The notes beneath the pieces were generated by a model, which did not search any database, was not told the DNA's origin, and was given only the letters and a program-made list of their open reading frames with translations. From contig JABELC010000004.1 of assembly GCA_028455995.1 (NCBI GenBank), positions 372,001 through 436,000 on the forward strand: 64,000 nt of DNA, in the 5' to 3' direction. Positions 1-10,474 of this stretch are shown here, piece after piece. Source of the DNA: Scleromitrula shiraiana (taxonomy: Eukaryota; Ascomycota; Leotiomycetes; Helotiales; Sclerotiniaceae). The position numbers and the translations under genes were made by a program. The number at the start of each line of letters is the position of its first letter. Position 1 is the stretch's first letter.

Positions 1-2650
1 TTTGAATCGTTGAAAAGTAATACTATACTATACTGAATTTGGACACCTCCGAGAATTGTGGACCAAACGTTTTGAAAGGAATAATTGAATTTGAAAATTT
101 CGAATTCGATTAGATGTTGGAAAAGAGTATATTTCGTAGTTTAGAGCTAAATTCTATTTTAATTCCATTTTTTTTTTGAAAATCTAGTTTGGAATTAATA
201 TAGTTTAAAGCTTAAATCAACAATATTATATGATATTTATATACTAGTATTTATAGTATACTATTTATAAAATATTTACTACTAGTATATAATACTAATA
301 TTTATATAATATTAATATATAAAGTACTAGTAGTATACTAGTTTAATAATAATATGATAGTGCAAACAAATACTTCGTAATTTAATTATTTGTTGTTAAA
401 GGATTCTAATAGGGCATATAGGGTACTAGTAAGTGCCGAAAGTACATACGTACCCAATGAATAATGAATGGTCCCGGCCCAGCCCAGTCCAGCCCAGCAG
501 ATTATCGTAAGATACTTCCGTATCATCATCATCATTAACATTAACTTTTAATATGATCTCCAGATATAGATACATCACAATCCATATATTGTAAGTAACA
601 CGAGAAAAGAGAAATGAAGATGTATTGTGCAATAATCTATATAAGCAGAAAATGCGATTCCTTTCGCAAAAATGAGATTCAAGGAGAAAAAAAGACGACG
701 TTTAAAAGAAGAGAAATCAATTGCTGACAGGACCCTTGAAAAGCAGTGACGAACGTGGCGTGCATATTATGACTTCATTTGTCTCACCTTACTATGTACT
801 CTAAAAATTATAGCCAATTAAATTCATATAAATTCTACTCACGTGCATCCCCTGAATCAAAAATAAAGTCTAGTTACATAACATAAAGAGTGGAAGAGAC
901 TGCAGCCACCGTTTTTTTCTTCTTCTTTTTCCCTTTTTGGATTGAGAATAGAATGTTCGATGAGGAAACGTTTGTTTTGTAGAATCGAGAATTGTAACAA
1001 AAATTGATGAGGAGCTCTGAAAGTGTCAAAGTTGAAAGCTACTTACCCCACCCAGATATCACAGGGGAATACTATGCATTTCCGCGCTCTGTATAAATGT
1101 TGCAATCATCGAGTAGTGGATTTAACACGATAACGCATCGAGAAAAGGAAAAGAGAAGTCGGCGACGGCGCTTCTTCAAAAAAGGCATTAACAAATTCAG
1201 GGGGGTTCAACTTGGCATTTCCTAGTCATCCATCAATCATCGAAAAGTTAAAAAAATCTGATGAACGGTGAAGCAAATCATCCAGGTTATCCATCTCATG
1301 ATTCTCCCGCGGATAAAAAGATGATGCTTCCTAATGTATATCATACCATCAAGGGCTTCCTTGATACATTTTCAACAATTTTCTTTCGTTTTTTTTTTCT
1401 TCTGTAAATCCTGTAAAGCGGATACCCGTAAACGGACGGGTTACTATCGGAATTACGGATACATACTTGAGATTTTTATCCCGAGTATAAAATGGATTGG
1501 TCTTCTGCGGGAGGTTGGAGCGGGTATGTATGACGATTTGGGAATGAGGTTCGAAAGAATGGGATACAGATACACGTTGACCAAACATCATCGATACCGT
1601 AAACCTTAAGGTTACCAACTGATGTACTATGTATGTATGCATGTATGTATGTATGCGTACCTTCTATGTAGTACGTACCAATACATACATAGTATGTACT
1701 ATATGCAGATAAACCATTCACAACTTTGATCTTGTGAATTGTGAGTTTCCAGATGTCTTCAATTCTTTATGTAGGGGGGTAGTAATGGATCGATCATACT
1801 TGATAGTATTGAGATTCTAATCATCGATCGCGAGGTGAGCAATATCTTTCTGTATCTAAACACGAGATACCGTTACTCCATAATATATTGATAATCTATA
1901 ATTGATTGTAGGTAGTACTTACAGTAAGGGGCTAATACTGTTGGAGGGTGCACAACTAAATAACCGTACACCACAAACCAATCGATCAATATTTACACAA
2001 TACAATACTGTGCAGACAATAACAATAATCTTGGAAAAGTATAGACTTAGAAATCAAACTCAAAGTTAAACTTCAACTTGAACTCTCAAGCAGTTAACTA
2101 CTCCATATGTCGCGGCATTAGGTAAGTTCTGATCAATAATTGGATAATTGCTGTACCACTTGGGCATTTGAGCAATTTGAGCAATTTGAGCATTTTCCCC
2201 TTAGAATGCAGCTGTCCCAATTTGGAAAGGAGCTCTCCCCGCTTTCCTTCCTATATTAAGCTTGAAACCGGAGAAGTCCATTCCAACCTGAAGCATTTGA
2301 CAACCGTTCAAACATGCCAGAAACAGTCAATTGAAATCATTCATTCAACTCTTTTGGATTTCTTTGGATCGTGTTTTCTTTTCTTTTTTGTGCCTCTCTC
2401 TTGTTTGATTTGCTTCGCTTCGTTTTGACTTGCCAATCTGGCGCCTAAACGGGAGAAACCCAACCACATCGTACCATTATCGAGATCAACAAAAACAAGA
2501 CCAGGACCAGGACCAAGGTCCAGACCGACCCCAAAGCCATTACCGCGTAAAGTATACTTAAAAGCTAAAGCGAAGAACAATAAAACCTTCGCAAAGTTCG
2601 TGGTTCCATTATCGGGTCTTTTGAGTGCGGTAGCAGCTCGATTATACGAT
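1..2650. other. Intergenic, AT-rich at left end
   Basis: No coding region is supported here. Bases 1-450 are strongly AT-rich, dominated by TA steps and repeated CTAG-containing palindromes (ACTAGT at least five times), as in decayed repeat DNA. Bases 1620-1690 hold a TATG/TACG-type microsatellite. The last 450 bases before the peptidase gene are less AT-rich and probably contain its promoter and 5' leader. The short open frames here are low in complexity and show no family resemblance. Confidence 0.6.
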
Positions 2651-5432
2651 ATGGGCGCCCCTACGAATACAGGGAGAGAGCAGGATCAGCATCGTACGGG
2701 ATTGGCAGATCGAATGTTAAATATATGCACATTTTCTGTTAGACATGTAGATGAAGATGAGAGTGAGGACTCTGATAAGGCACCGCTTCTTCAAAAACCG
2801 AAAATGCATCGGGGTGGCCTAAAGAAGTATTCGTTGTGGAAATGGTACGCCGAAAGTACTGCTATAGTCCTTTTGGCTTTGCTGGCGACCGCTTTAATCG
2901 TTATGTTTTGCATGTTCTTTACAGGTTCGTACAATAGGTTTCGTGACTCTCTTGTTTGCTTTTGATCCGGCTATTACTCCCCTTGGTATGAAAAGCGCTA
3001 ATATCAGACCAATAGTACATTCCCAAAAGGAACCAACTGTCAAACATTCTTCATGTCAATCCGCAGCATGCATTCATGCTTCCTCCGAGATTCTGTACAA
3101 TCTTTCGCCTAACTACAAAGAGCTTGATGCTTGTTCGAACTTCGAAGAGTTGGTTTGTGGAGGATGGAGAGAACGTCATGATTTAAGACCGGATCAAGGC
3201 GATGCTTTTACTGGAACAATTATGGATGAAAACTCGCAAACATTATTGAGACATATACTGGAAGGAGAATATCCGAAGGAGTCAAAAGTTAGTTATATCT
3301 GACAAGGTCATTTGGCATTACTGACAGTATACACAGCACTCAAGCTTTTCTCCGGCAATGCTACTGTCAAATCGTGCTTCTCTCGATGAAGAGAACTTCA
3401 ACAAGCTCAAGGCAGGTTATGATGCATGCATGAACGAAACTGTGATCAAGCAAGTTGGAATCGAACCCTTGATGGATATAATACATCAAGTAACAGACAT
3501 GTTTTCCGCAATTGATTCCGAGCACATCGAGATGCTAGAAGAAGGCCATAATAATTTGACAGATGTCATAATTTACATGACGAAGCTAGCCTCCTCATCG
3601 CTGGTATCTTTAGGTGCTGGAGCCGATGACAAGAATCCCGATGCTGTCGTTATCCAAGTTTCCCCTCCATACAGAATTGGTTTACCATCCAAGGAATATT
3701 ACGGGAACGACAAGGTGGTTACAAGTTACATCAACGCACTGTCGCAGGTTCTACCAAAGTTTCAACCAGGTTCTAAACATTCAAATCAATCACACCATGC
3801 TCGAATGAGAAGAGTCAATGATCATCATGGTGAGAGTATTGCTGTGCTAGATGATGGATTGGAGCTGGCGCGTGATCTGGTAGATTTCGAGAAAAAATTG
3901 GCTGCTGCCTCGCCAAATGCGGAAGATAGAGATGATGTTACTGTAAGTAATCTTCTTTATCCTTGTGGGCACTACTGAACTCGATGTACAGAAATACTAC
4001 AATCCTATGTCTCTTGATGAAGCAGAGAAACTCACTCCGCAAATACAACTGTCGAAGATCATTCATAACCTCGCACCTGCAGATGTTGATGTTAATAGAC
4101 TAATTGTTGCATCCCCACATTACATGAAATCACTCGTTGAAATACTGGACAACACGTCAAAAGAAACATTGCAAACTTACTTCATATGGAAGCTCATACA
4201 AACATTTGCGTCCACCATTAAAGCAGATGAAATAAAACCATACAATCAATTTTTGAATGAGCTTCAAGGAAAGGTAAGAAAACATTAGTGAATTCTGTTA
4301 CTATTTGCTGATGTTCTTCTAGGATCCAAATTCGGAATCAGAACGTTGGAGAATTTGTGTTAATCATGTTGACGATGGACTTGGTTGGATTCTCAGTCGC
4401 TTCTTTGTCGAGAAATCATTCTCAGCTGAAGCTAAGAACTTTGGTGACCAAATTGTCTCCGATATAAAAGACCTTTTCATCGAGAAGTTAAAAGCTACTA
4501 AATGGATGGATCAAAGTGTCATCGAATTAGGTATCGAAAAGGTTCATAAGATTGTTCAAAAGATTGGTTATCCTACAAAGGTGAGAACGAAGATGATCCA
4601 TAAACATTCAACACGATATACTAATCATATATAGAGTCCGGATATCATGGATCCACCATCGTTGTTCAACTACTACCAATCTGTGAAGATTTCCCCATCG
4701 ACCTTCTTTTCCAACACTTTGAATATGAGACGTTTCGAAGTAGCTCGTGAGTGGTCTAGTCTTGGAAAGCCTGTCGATCGCGATGAATGGGGAATGACAG
4801 TACCAACTGTAAACGCATACTACAACCCCCCAGGAAACGAAATCGTCTTCCCAGCTGGTATAATGCAATTTCCCGTCTTCGATGTTGCAGTCCCACAATA
4901 TCTCAGCTACGGAGCATTCGGGGCCGTTTCTGGACACGAACTTTCCCACGCATTTGATTCTACAGGTCGTCATTACGATCAAAATGGTAACTACACAGAT
5001 TGGTGGACACCCGCTACAGTAGCCGCATTCGAAGAACGCGCCACCTGTTTCGTCAACCAATACGCCAACTATACAATCCTCGGTCCAGACGACAAACCCC
5101 TCCACGTCAACGGTAAACTCACACTAGGTGAGAATATCGCCGACGCAGGCGGACTATCAGCATCATACCAAGCATGGAAGAAGAGACAAGCAGAGAAAGA
5201 AAATGAAGATCTCCCCGGTCTCTCGGATCATTTCACACAGGATCAGTTGTTCTTTGTTAGTTATGCTAATTGGTGGTGTGGAAAGAGTAGGAAGGAAGAG
5301 GCTATTAGTCGCATTTATCAGGATCCGCATGCGCCGAAGTGGGCGAGGGTTTTGGGCACGATGGCTAATAGTAGGGAGTTTAGGGGGGCATTTGGGTGTG
5401 AGGTTAAGGAACCGGTTTGTGAGTTGTGGTAG
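2651..5432 (+). CDS. M13 family zinc metallopeptidase (neprilysin / endothelin-converting-enzyme type)
   Basis: Predicted type II membrane zinc endopeptidase that would cleave peptides outside the plasma membrane or in the secretory lumen. Proposed exons are 2651-2924, 3016-3287, 3337-3942, 3992-4273, 4323-4580 and 4635-5432, giving 829 residues with every junction in phase. The first in-frame ATG is 2651; the frame extends to a GTG at 2600 that is not a likely start. A cytosolic tail with an acidic stretch and a LL motif (residues 1-68) precedes one membrane helix (about 69-90). The ectodomain has the zinc motif HELSH (665-669), the third ligand and catalytic Asp in GENIADAGG (about 729-737), an NAYYNPPGNEIVFPAG substrate-site block and the C-terminal CELW that mirrors the CxxW end of M13 enzymes. 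Family assignment is very secure; substrates are unknown. Confidence 0.95.
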
Positions 5433-6414
5433 GTTGAACAGGTTTGGGGGAAGCTGAGGTTATGGTTATTGCGCTTGGATGTTTGGTTGGATTATTGGGG
5501 TTTCAATTGTAGGTTGTTTTTCTGGGTTTGCGTCGGGGTATGGTTCTGGTTATTGGTATGGATATGGATATGGATATGGATACGAATAAGCGTGCGTAAT
5601 AAGATAGCTGATTATGGATATGAACGGGTAATGAAGAAACGGGCAACGGTTAATTCAATTCAAAGTAATAGGGCAACAGGAGGAAATACACATAGCATAT
5701 GAACACATCACATATCACATCACATATCACATAGGTATAAGAATATACATACATACATACATACATACATAAATACATACCGGTATTGAAACCTCTCACA
5801 TGCAAACTAACGAGGATCAATCAAATCAATAAAATCAATAAAATCAATAAAATCGGTTTAAATTAATCACTATACTCTGGGAGTGGGAGTGGGAGTGGGA
5901 ATGGGAGTGGGAGTTTTGATGGAAATTATAAGTTAATGAATGGTTGAGAAGCGTAGTAAATGGTGGCGTGGAAATTTCATCATGTTGTAAGTAGGGTAGG
6001 GTAGGGTATGTTTGTTGTTTATTATATATGGATGAATTGTTATATATGGATGAATTGTTATATATGGATGAATCTAGCTTGCTTGCTATCTAGCTATCTA
6101 TCTACCTACTAAATACATGTTATAAATGCATGTTATTATTCAGAAAGGGGGGATTTTATTACTTGTGATATGTTATTCGTGGACTGTTACTCGTAGACTC
6201 GTATATTTCCTACCATACCATACCATACCATACCATCCAACCCAACCCAAGATTATACATGCCATAATTAATCGATCGATTGCTAAATGAATAGACCAAT
6301 AGCCCAATAGCAAATGAATGGGTAGAAAGAAGTATCACGCTATCTCATGAAGGTATAAACTATCTGGACCATTTCAACCGTCATATCCCGCTACCCTCTT
6401 AATTTCCACCCCTA

Positions 6415-6451
<37 letters not shown>

Positions 6452-6464
6452 AACCCCTCCTCCC
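5433..6464. other. Convergent intergenic spacer with microsatellites
   Basis: Spacer between two gene 3' ends. It holds a GGATAT tract (about 5558-5580), a CATA tract (about 5745-5772), AAATCAAT units (about 5825-5855), a GGGAGT tract (5878-5914), three copies of an 18-bp unit containing TATATGGATGAATTGT (about 6022-6073) and a TACCA tract (about 6210-6236). No gene is seen; it must contain the two terminators. Confidence 0.6.
5878..5914 (+). repeat. (GGGAGT)n tract, potential G-quadruplex
   Basis: Six consecutive GGG runs are separated by three bases (AGT, once AAT). Four or more GGG runs with short loops meet the usual sequence rule for a G-quadruplex. It lies about 450 bases past the metallopeptidase stop. 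Confidence 0.6.
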
Positions 6465-7611
6465 TCACAAGCCCTCCCCCCTCCTCACCCCCCTCTCCCT
6501 ATATCCCCCAAACCCCAACTTCTGCTTCTTAATCCTCGGCACCACGCCCACGAGCACCAGCACGCCACAAACAATAACCGCCCAACTCTTAATCTTCAGC
6601 GCGTTTCTATTGAAATCGGTCCAGGTGGCGGAGGAGAGCGTGGCGAGGAAGAGGATGAGCAGGATGTAGCCGGAGATGCGGTGGTATTTGTAGAGGGATT
6701 TGGCGGCTGCGGTGGAGGAGGAGGAGGAGGATGGGGAGGAATAGAGGGTGGGGGTGAAGTACATGGTTAGGCCGATGAGGGATTGGAGGAGGAGGAGGAT
6801 GTAGGTTGTTAGGCCGACTATGGGGGGAGGGAGGTGGATGTTAGTTTTTGTTTTTGTTTTCTTATTTTGGGGGAAAGGAAGGGAAGAAAAAGAGATGGGG
6901 GGAATGGGAGAATCAACCAAACATACAAATAGCATGTGCCGAAACAAAATGCGTCCCACTATGTCTAAACTTATTAACCTCAATAACGACCAAACCCGCC
7001 ACCAAAACCGAAGCCGCGAGCCCGTTCAACGAAGCATGGGTAAGTGTGCCCTGTCGCTTTTGAGTGGGTGTATGTGTTGGTTGGAGAATTAGGATGGATT
7101 GGGCGAGGAGGAAAAACCCGGAGGAGTTTAGGATGGGATGCGCGGAGAAGAGCATGAGGGGGGACAGGAATATGGAGGCCCAGATGTGGGCGACGAGGAG
7201 GATGAGTCCGATTTGGGAGATTGTTGCTGTGCCTGTGGGGAGGGAAGTGTTAGAATGCATGGGGATTCTAGGAGGGAGGGATAGGATGGATGGTAAGTGA
7301 GAATTGAGACGATATGTATTCGGAAGTTTCATTGCATTCTTGTACAATATCATATATGAATATTGCGCAGAAGAATAAGATCCAACTCTCTTCCAATCAT
7401 TGAACAGAAATATCCTAATCTTTCTCGAGAGATCTTCAATCAAAAAAAAAAACAAATATCACGTACCAAGTCCCAAGTTATAGTAAAGAGGACGACCCTC
7501 TTGTTGAGAAGCATCTCCTACTCTTCCAAGTAATGGTTCATCTTCTCCATATCCTGCTTCTACTGGATTTTGCCCGGGTATGGTTTGTGGTATACCTGTT
7601 GCGGATGCCAT
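6465..7611 (-). CDS. Cytochrome b561-domain multi-span membrane protein
   Basis: Three exons on the minus strand (7611-7467, 7232-6927, 6817-6465) join in phase to 267 residues. Introns start GTACGT and GTATGT and end CAG and TAG. The start is the first ATG of exon 1. After a hydrophilic N-terminus of about 45 residues come several hydrophobic helices carrying conserved-looking histidines in FSAHPILNS, THASLNG, HSGTHFVSAHA and KYHRISGY, a spacing typical of the haem-binding core of eukaryotic cytochrome b561 / ferric-reductase-like membrane domains. Such proteins pass electrons from ascorbate or another reductant across membranes. No DOMON domain is present, so it is the short form. Function in electron transfer is inferred from the family; membrane topology is visible. 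Confidence 0.75.
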
Positions 7612-8367
7612 TTTTTGTTTTTGTTTATTGATTGATGGATAGATGGACGAATGGATGATTATGTTCGTATAGCCTTCTCGAGAAAGCCGTAAATGAGCCT
7701 GCAGCAGGCTTTGAAGCGGAATGGAATGAAGGAAGCTCTAGAATTGTGTAGCGATAAGCTTCCCGCGAGCTTGTGTTTTTTCTGGTAAATGATTCTCGAA
7801 CACCAGGAGATTCAAACACAATTATGGTATTGAAGAAATGAAATGAATCAAGAAGTGTAACCAACCCCTTTGCAATTAACTTGCGATATATGTAGAAGAT
7901 ATATATTAATAAATCCTGCTGTATACCTAGCTAGATAGAGAACTCGTAAGTAGTACAAATCGAACTCTCGATTGCGTCAATATCTCTAGATGGCCGGGAT
8001 ATAAACCAATCATAGAGCTCGGTTCAGTAAGCAATTGCTATATTGAGTAAAGCACGGAGTTCGAAAAACATATTGCGCGATGATATGAGAGAGGAGAGCG
8101 AGCTGTGTATCCTTGGTTTGATTATGTATGTTATTGGATACATATTGTATAACCATGAAAGATTTACGACTCAAATGTCAATATTATGTGTGGTAAGTTC
8201 ATCTGGTATGAAATTATTATTGTACATACTTGGTGGGTATGTAACCTCTTTAGAGTGAATTTAAAGCGACGGTGAATTGAATTGAATTGAATAAAGTCGA
8301 TCTTACTTATTATTTATTATTAGTATTTGACCAGACCAAACAAAACAAACAATTTTGCGGGGCATAC

Positions 8368-8385
8368 CTTATCAATCTTCTTATC
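8368..8385 (-). promoter_or_regulatory. Pair of GATA (AreA/NIT2-type) sites
   Basis: CTTATC occurs at 8368-8373 and again at 8380-8385, that is two GATAAG sites on the minus strand six bases apart. Fungal nitrogen regulators of the AreA/NIT2 class bind HGATAR, often as close pairs. They lie about 235-250 bases upstream of the allantoicase ATG, a nitrogen-scavenging gene, so de-repression during nitrogen limitation is a reasonable inference. Confidence 0.6.
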
Positions 8386-8397
8386 GGAAGTCACCGA
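8384..8397 (+). promoter_or_regulatory. Candidate UaY-type purine activator site (TCGG-N6-CCGA)
   Basis: The sequence TCGG, six bases, CCGA matches exactly the site described for the Aspergillus nidulans purine-utilisation activator UaY, a Zn2Cys6 protein. It overlaps the second GATA site and sits about 220 bases before the ATG of allantoicase, one of the expected targets. Match and position are direct observations; binding is inferred. Confidence 0.65.
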
Positions 8398-8618
8398 CAA
8401 CGGAAATGGGTTGGGTTGAATTGAATTGAATTGCTGGCATTACTCGATGGAAATTGCAAAATTTACTCATACATAGTATAAACTCTATATCTGTTATTTT
8501 TCTTTTAAGAGTCTTTCTACTCTTTTCTATTCTATTCTTTTTTTCCTATTGTCAATAACCCCGAGATCTCTCATCTCATATTTCCCCATTCATCCTTCTC
8601 AATAACTTCATTCTAAAA

Positions 8619-9946
8619 ATGGCATTCGAAACGGAGTACAAGACTGAAAATGTTGCCGCGACAGAGGTGTCATCGTCTGAGATTGATACCGTCTTCCGTT
8701 CTTCTTCTATTGGTAAGTTATATGTGAGATTGGTTGTATAAACTACCTATATAGTGGATGGTGAATAACTTCTACGGTCAATGAGATGTCCATCAATAAA
8801 TCATGTTGGAAGTTCAGCTGGTGCATATAACTCCTCCACTTCGTGTAATAGAGCATACTGTTATTGAAGGACAACTTGCTTGAAGTGAGATGAATTGAAA
8901 TGATTCGAGTTTGAACCTGCCCTCATTCTGATTGATCAAGATTGACTTTTCTATGGCTGACTCCTGTCCCAGACTTAATATCCGGAACTCTTGGTGGAAA
9001 AGTCCTTTCCACATCAGATGAATGGTTTGCCGAAGCAAACAACCTTCTCACCCCCACCCCACCTATCAGACAGCCTGGAAAGATGGTCTATTCTGGTGCT
9101 TGGTATGATGGATGGGAAACTCGCAGACACAACACTGCACCTTTTGATTACGTTGTCATTCGCCTCGGTGTAGCTTCTGGAACAGTTGTAGGCATCGAAG
9201 TTGACACTGCATTTTTTATTGGAAATCATGCACCAGCTATCTCAGTGGAAGGAGTCTTTAGTGATAATGATGAGGAAGTAGTTAGCTGGAAAGGTGATCG
9301 AGGAAAGTGGGAGACTATTCTTGGTTTACAAGAATGTGGCCCATCTCAACGATTTGGTTGGAAACTCACTGTCCCAACAACAAAGCCATATACCCACGTG
9401 AGGTTAAATATGTATCCAGATGGTGGAATTGCTAGATTCAGACTCTTTGGTCACGCTGTACCAGTATTTCCAGAGGATAAAAATGCTATCTTTGATTTGG
9501 CTGCCGCTCAAAATGGTGGAGTGGCCATATCTTGCAGTGACCAACACTTTGGCGTCATCGCAAATTTGATACTTCCAGGACGTGGGAAAGATATGGGAGA
9601 TGGTTGGGAAACATCAAGATCTAGAGGGAAAGATCATGTGGATTGGGCCATAATCAGACTAGGAGCACCAGGTACTATAGACAACCTCATTGTTGATACA
9701 GCATTTTTTAGAGGAAACTTTCCACAAAAAGTGAAGGTCGAAGCTATAAACTGGAGTAGCGAGGGGGAACCGGGGGTATCAGCTGAAGGATGGACTGCAA
9801 TTGTTGAGCCCAGTAAGACGAGTGCTGACAAGGAGCATGAATTTGACTCTTTGGTGAAAGATAAAACTTTCACTCATGTCAAATTGATCATGATCCCTGA
9901 CGGAGGAGTAAAAAGAATTCGAGTCTTAGGAAGGAGAAGCGTTTAG
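8619..9946 (+). CDS. DAL2: Allantoicase (allantoate amidinohydrolase)
   Basis: Hydrolyses allantoate to ureidoglycolate and urea in purine breakdown (EC 3.5.3.4), in the cytosol or peroxisome. Exon 1 is 8619-8712 and exon 2 is 8973-9946; the 260-base intron starts GTAAGT and ends CCCAG and joins in phase to give 355 residues, the usual length. The protein has the two tandem allantoicase repeats: the first begins near DLISGTLGGKVLSTSDEWFA and contains SGAWYDGWETRRHN and VDTAFFIGNHAP; the second contains DMGDGWETSRSRG, VDWAIIRLG and VDTAFFRGNFP, each ending in an FTHV(R/K)L...PDGG(I/V)R-type strand. Upstream GATA and UaY-like sites fit purine induction and nitrogen control. Identification is very secure; the intron is longer than its neighbours, so a small extra exon cannot be fully excluded. 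Confidence 0.95.
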
Positions 9947-10474
9947 AGATACCAAAAAGGGGAATTGACTATGGCTCAGATATGACTTGGCTCAAAAATG
10001 AAGGAGTAAAAGTTTCGAGTTGGATTCAATCTATTCACACTCTTCGATGTCCATAACAGCATTAAATTATGGTGAGAATGATGTTAAATCAATTTATGAG
10101 CGAAATTAAATGTCCATATAAAATTAATATATATGAGAACTACTTACTAGTAGGTATCTACGTAGGTATTGACATAGGAACCTTGGAAGTGAGAGCACAA
10201 AGCCGAAAGTCAATGTAAGGCTGAAATTGTAAGGTGCAACCTTGTTGGTCCGTGCATATTTCAATGCAACATCTCAATATACAGCATCATTCAAGAATCC
10301 AAGGTCAACCAACACAGCAGCTTCCTTGTGAAACAAAAAGTCTTTTTTGATTTATTGACTTATTGATACCCTCTTCTCGATATTGGACTCTACAGACTTT
10401 ACAGCTTATGAGATTTAGTCCTTAAGAATTTCGGCAGATGTTTGTGAATTATACGCAGTATTCCACCTGTTGTG
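9947..10474. other. Intergenic spacer
   Basis: AT-rich tandem spacer between allantoicase and the ankyrin/DIL gene, presumably with the terminator of the first and the promoter of the second. No repeat, RNA gene or recognised motif was seen. Confidence 0.55.

Larger units (their letters stand above)
7612..8618. other. Divergent intergenic region (b561-like gene / allantoicase)
   Basis: Holds the two divergent promoters. The left half is unremarkable and its small open frames look fortuitous. At 8270-8290 and 8420-8435 there are GAATT-rich short repeats. The right half has a compact cluster of transcription-factor-like motifs at 8368-8397 (listed separately) and a pyrimidine-rich leader at about 8498-8600 before the allantoicase ATG. 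Confidence 0.6.

Noticed and set aside
2600..2650. Extension of the metallopeptidase start to 2600
   Set aside because: Codon at 2600 is GTG; the first ATG in frame is 2651 and precedes a normal M13 cytosolic tail.
4608..5105. 165-codon antisense frame over the metallopeptidase
   Set aside because: It is a shadow of the conserved M13 exon; no start context or family match.
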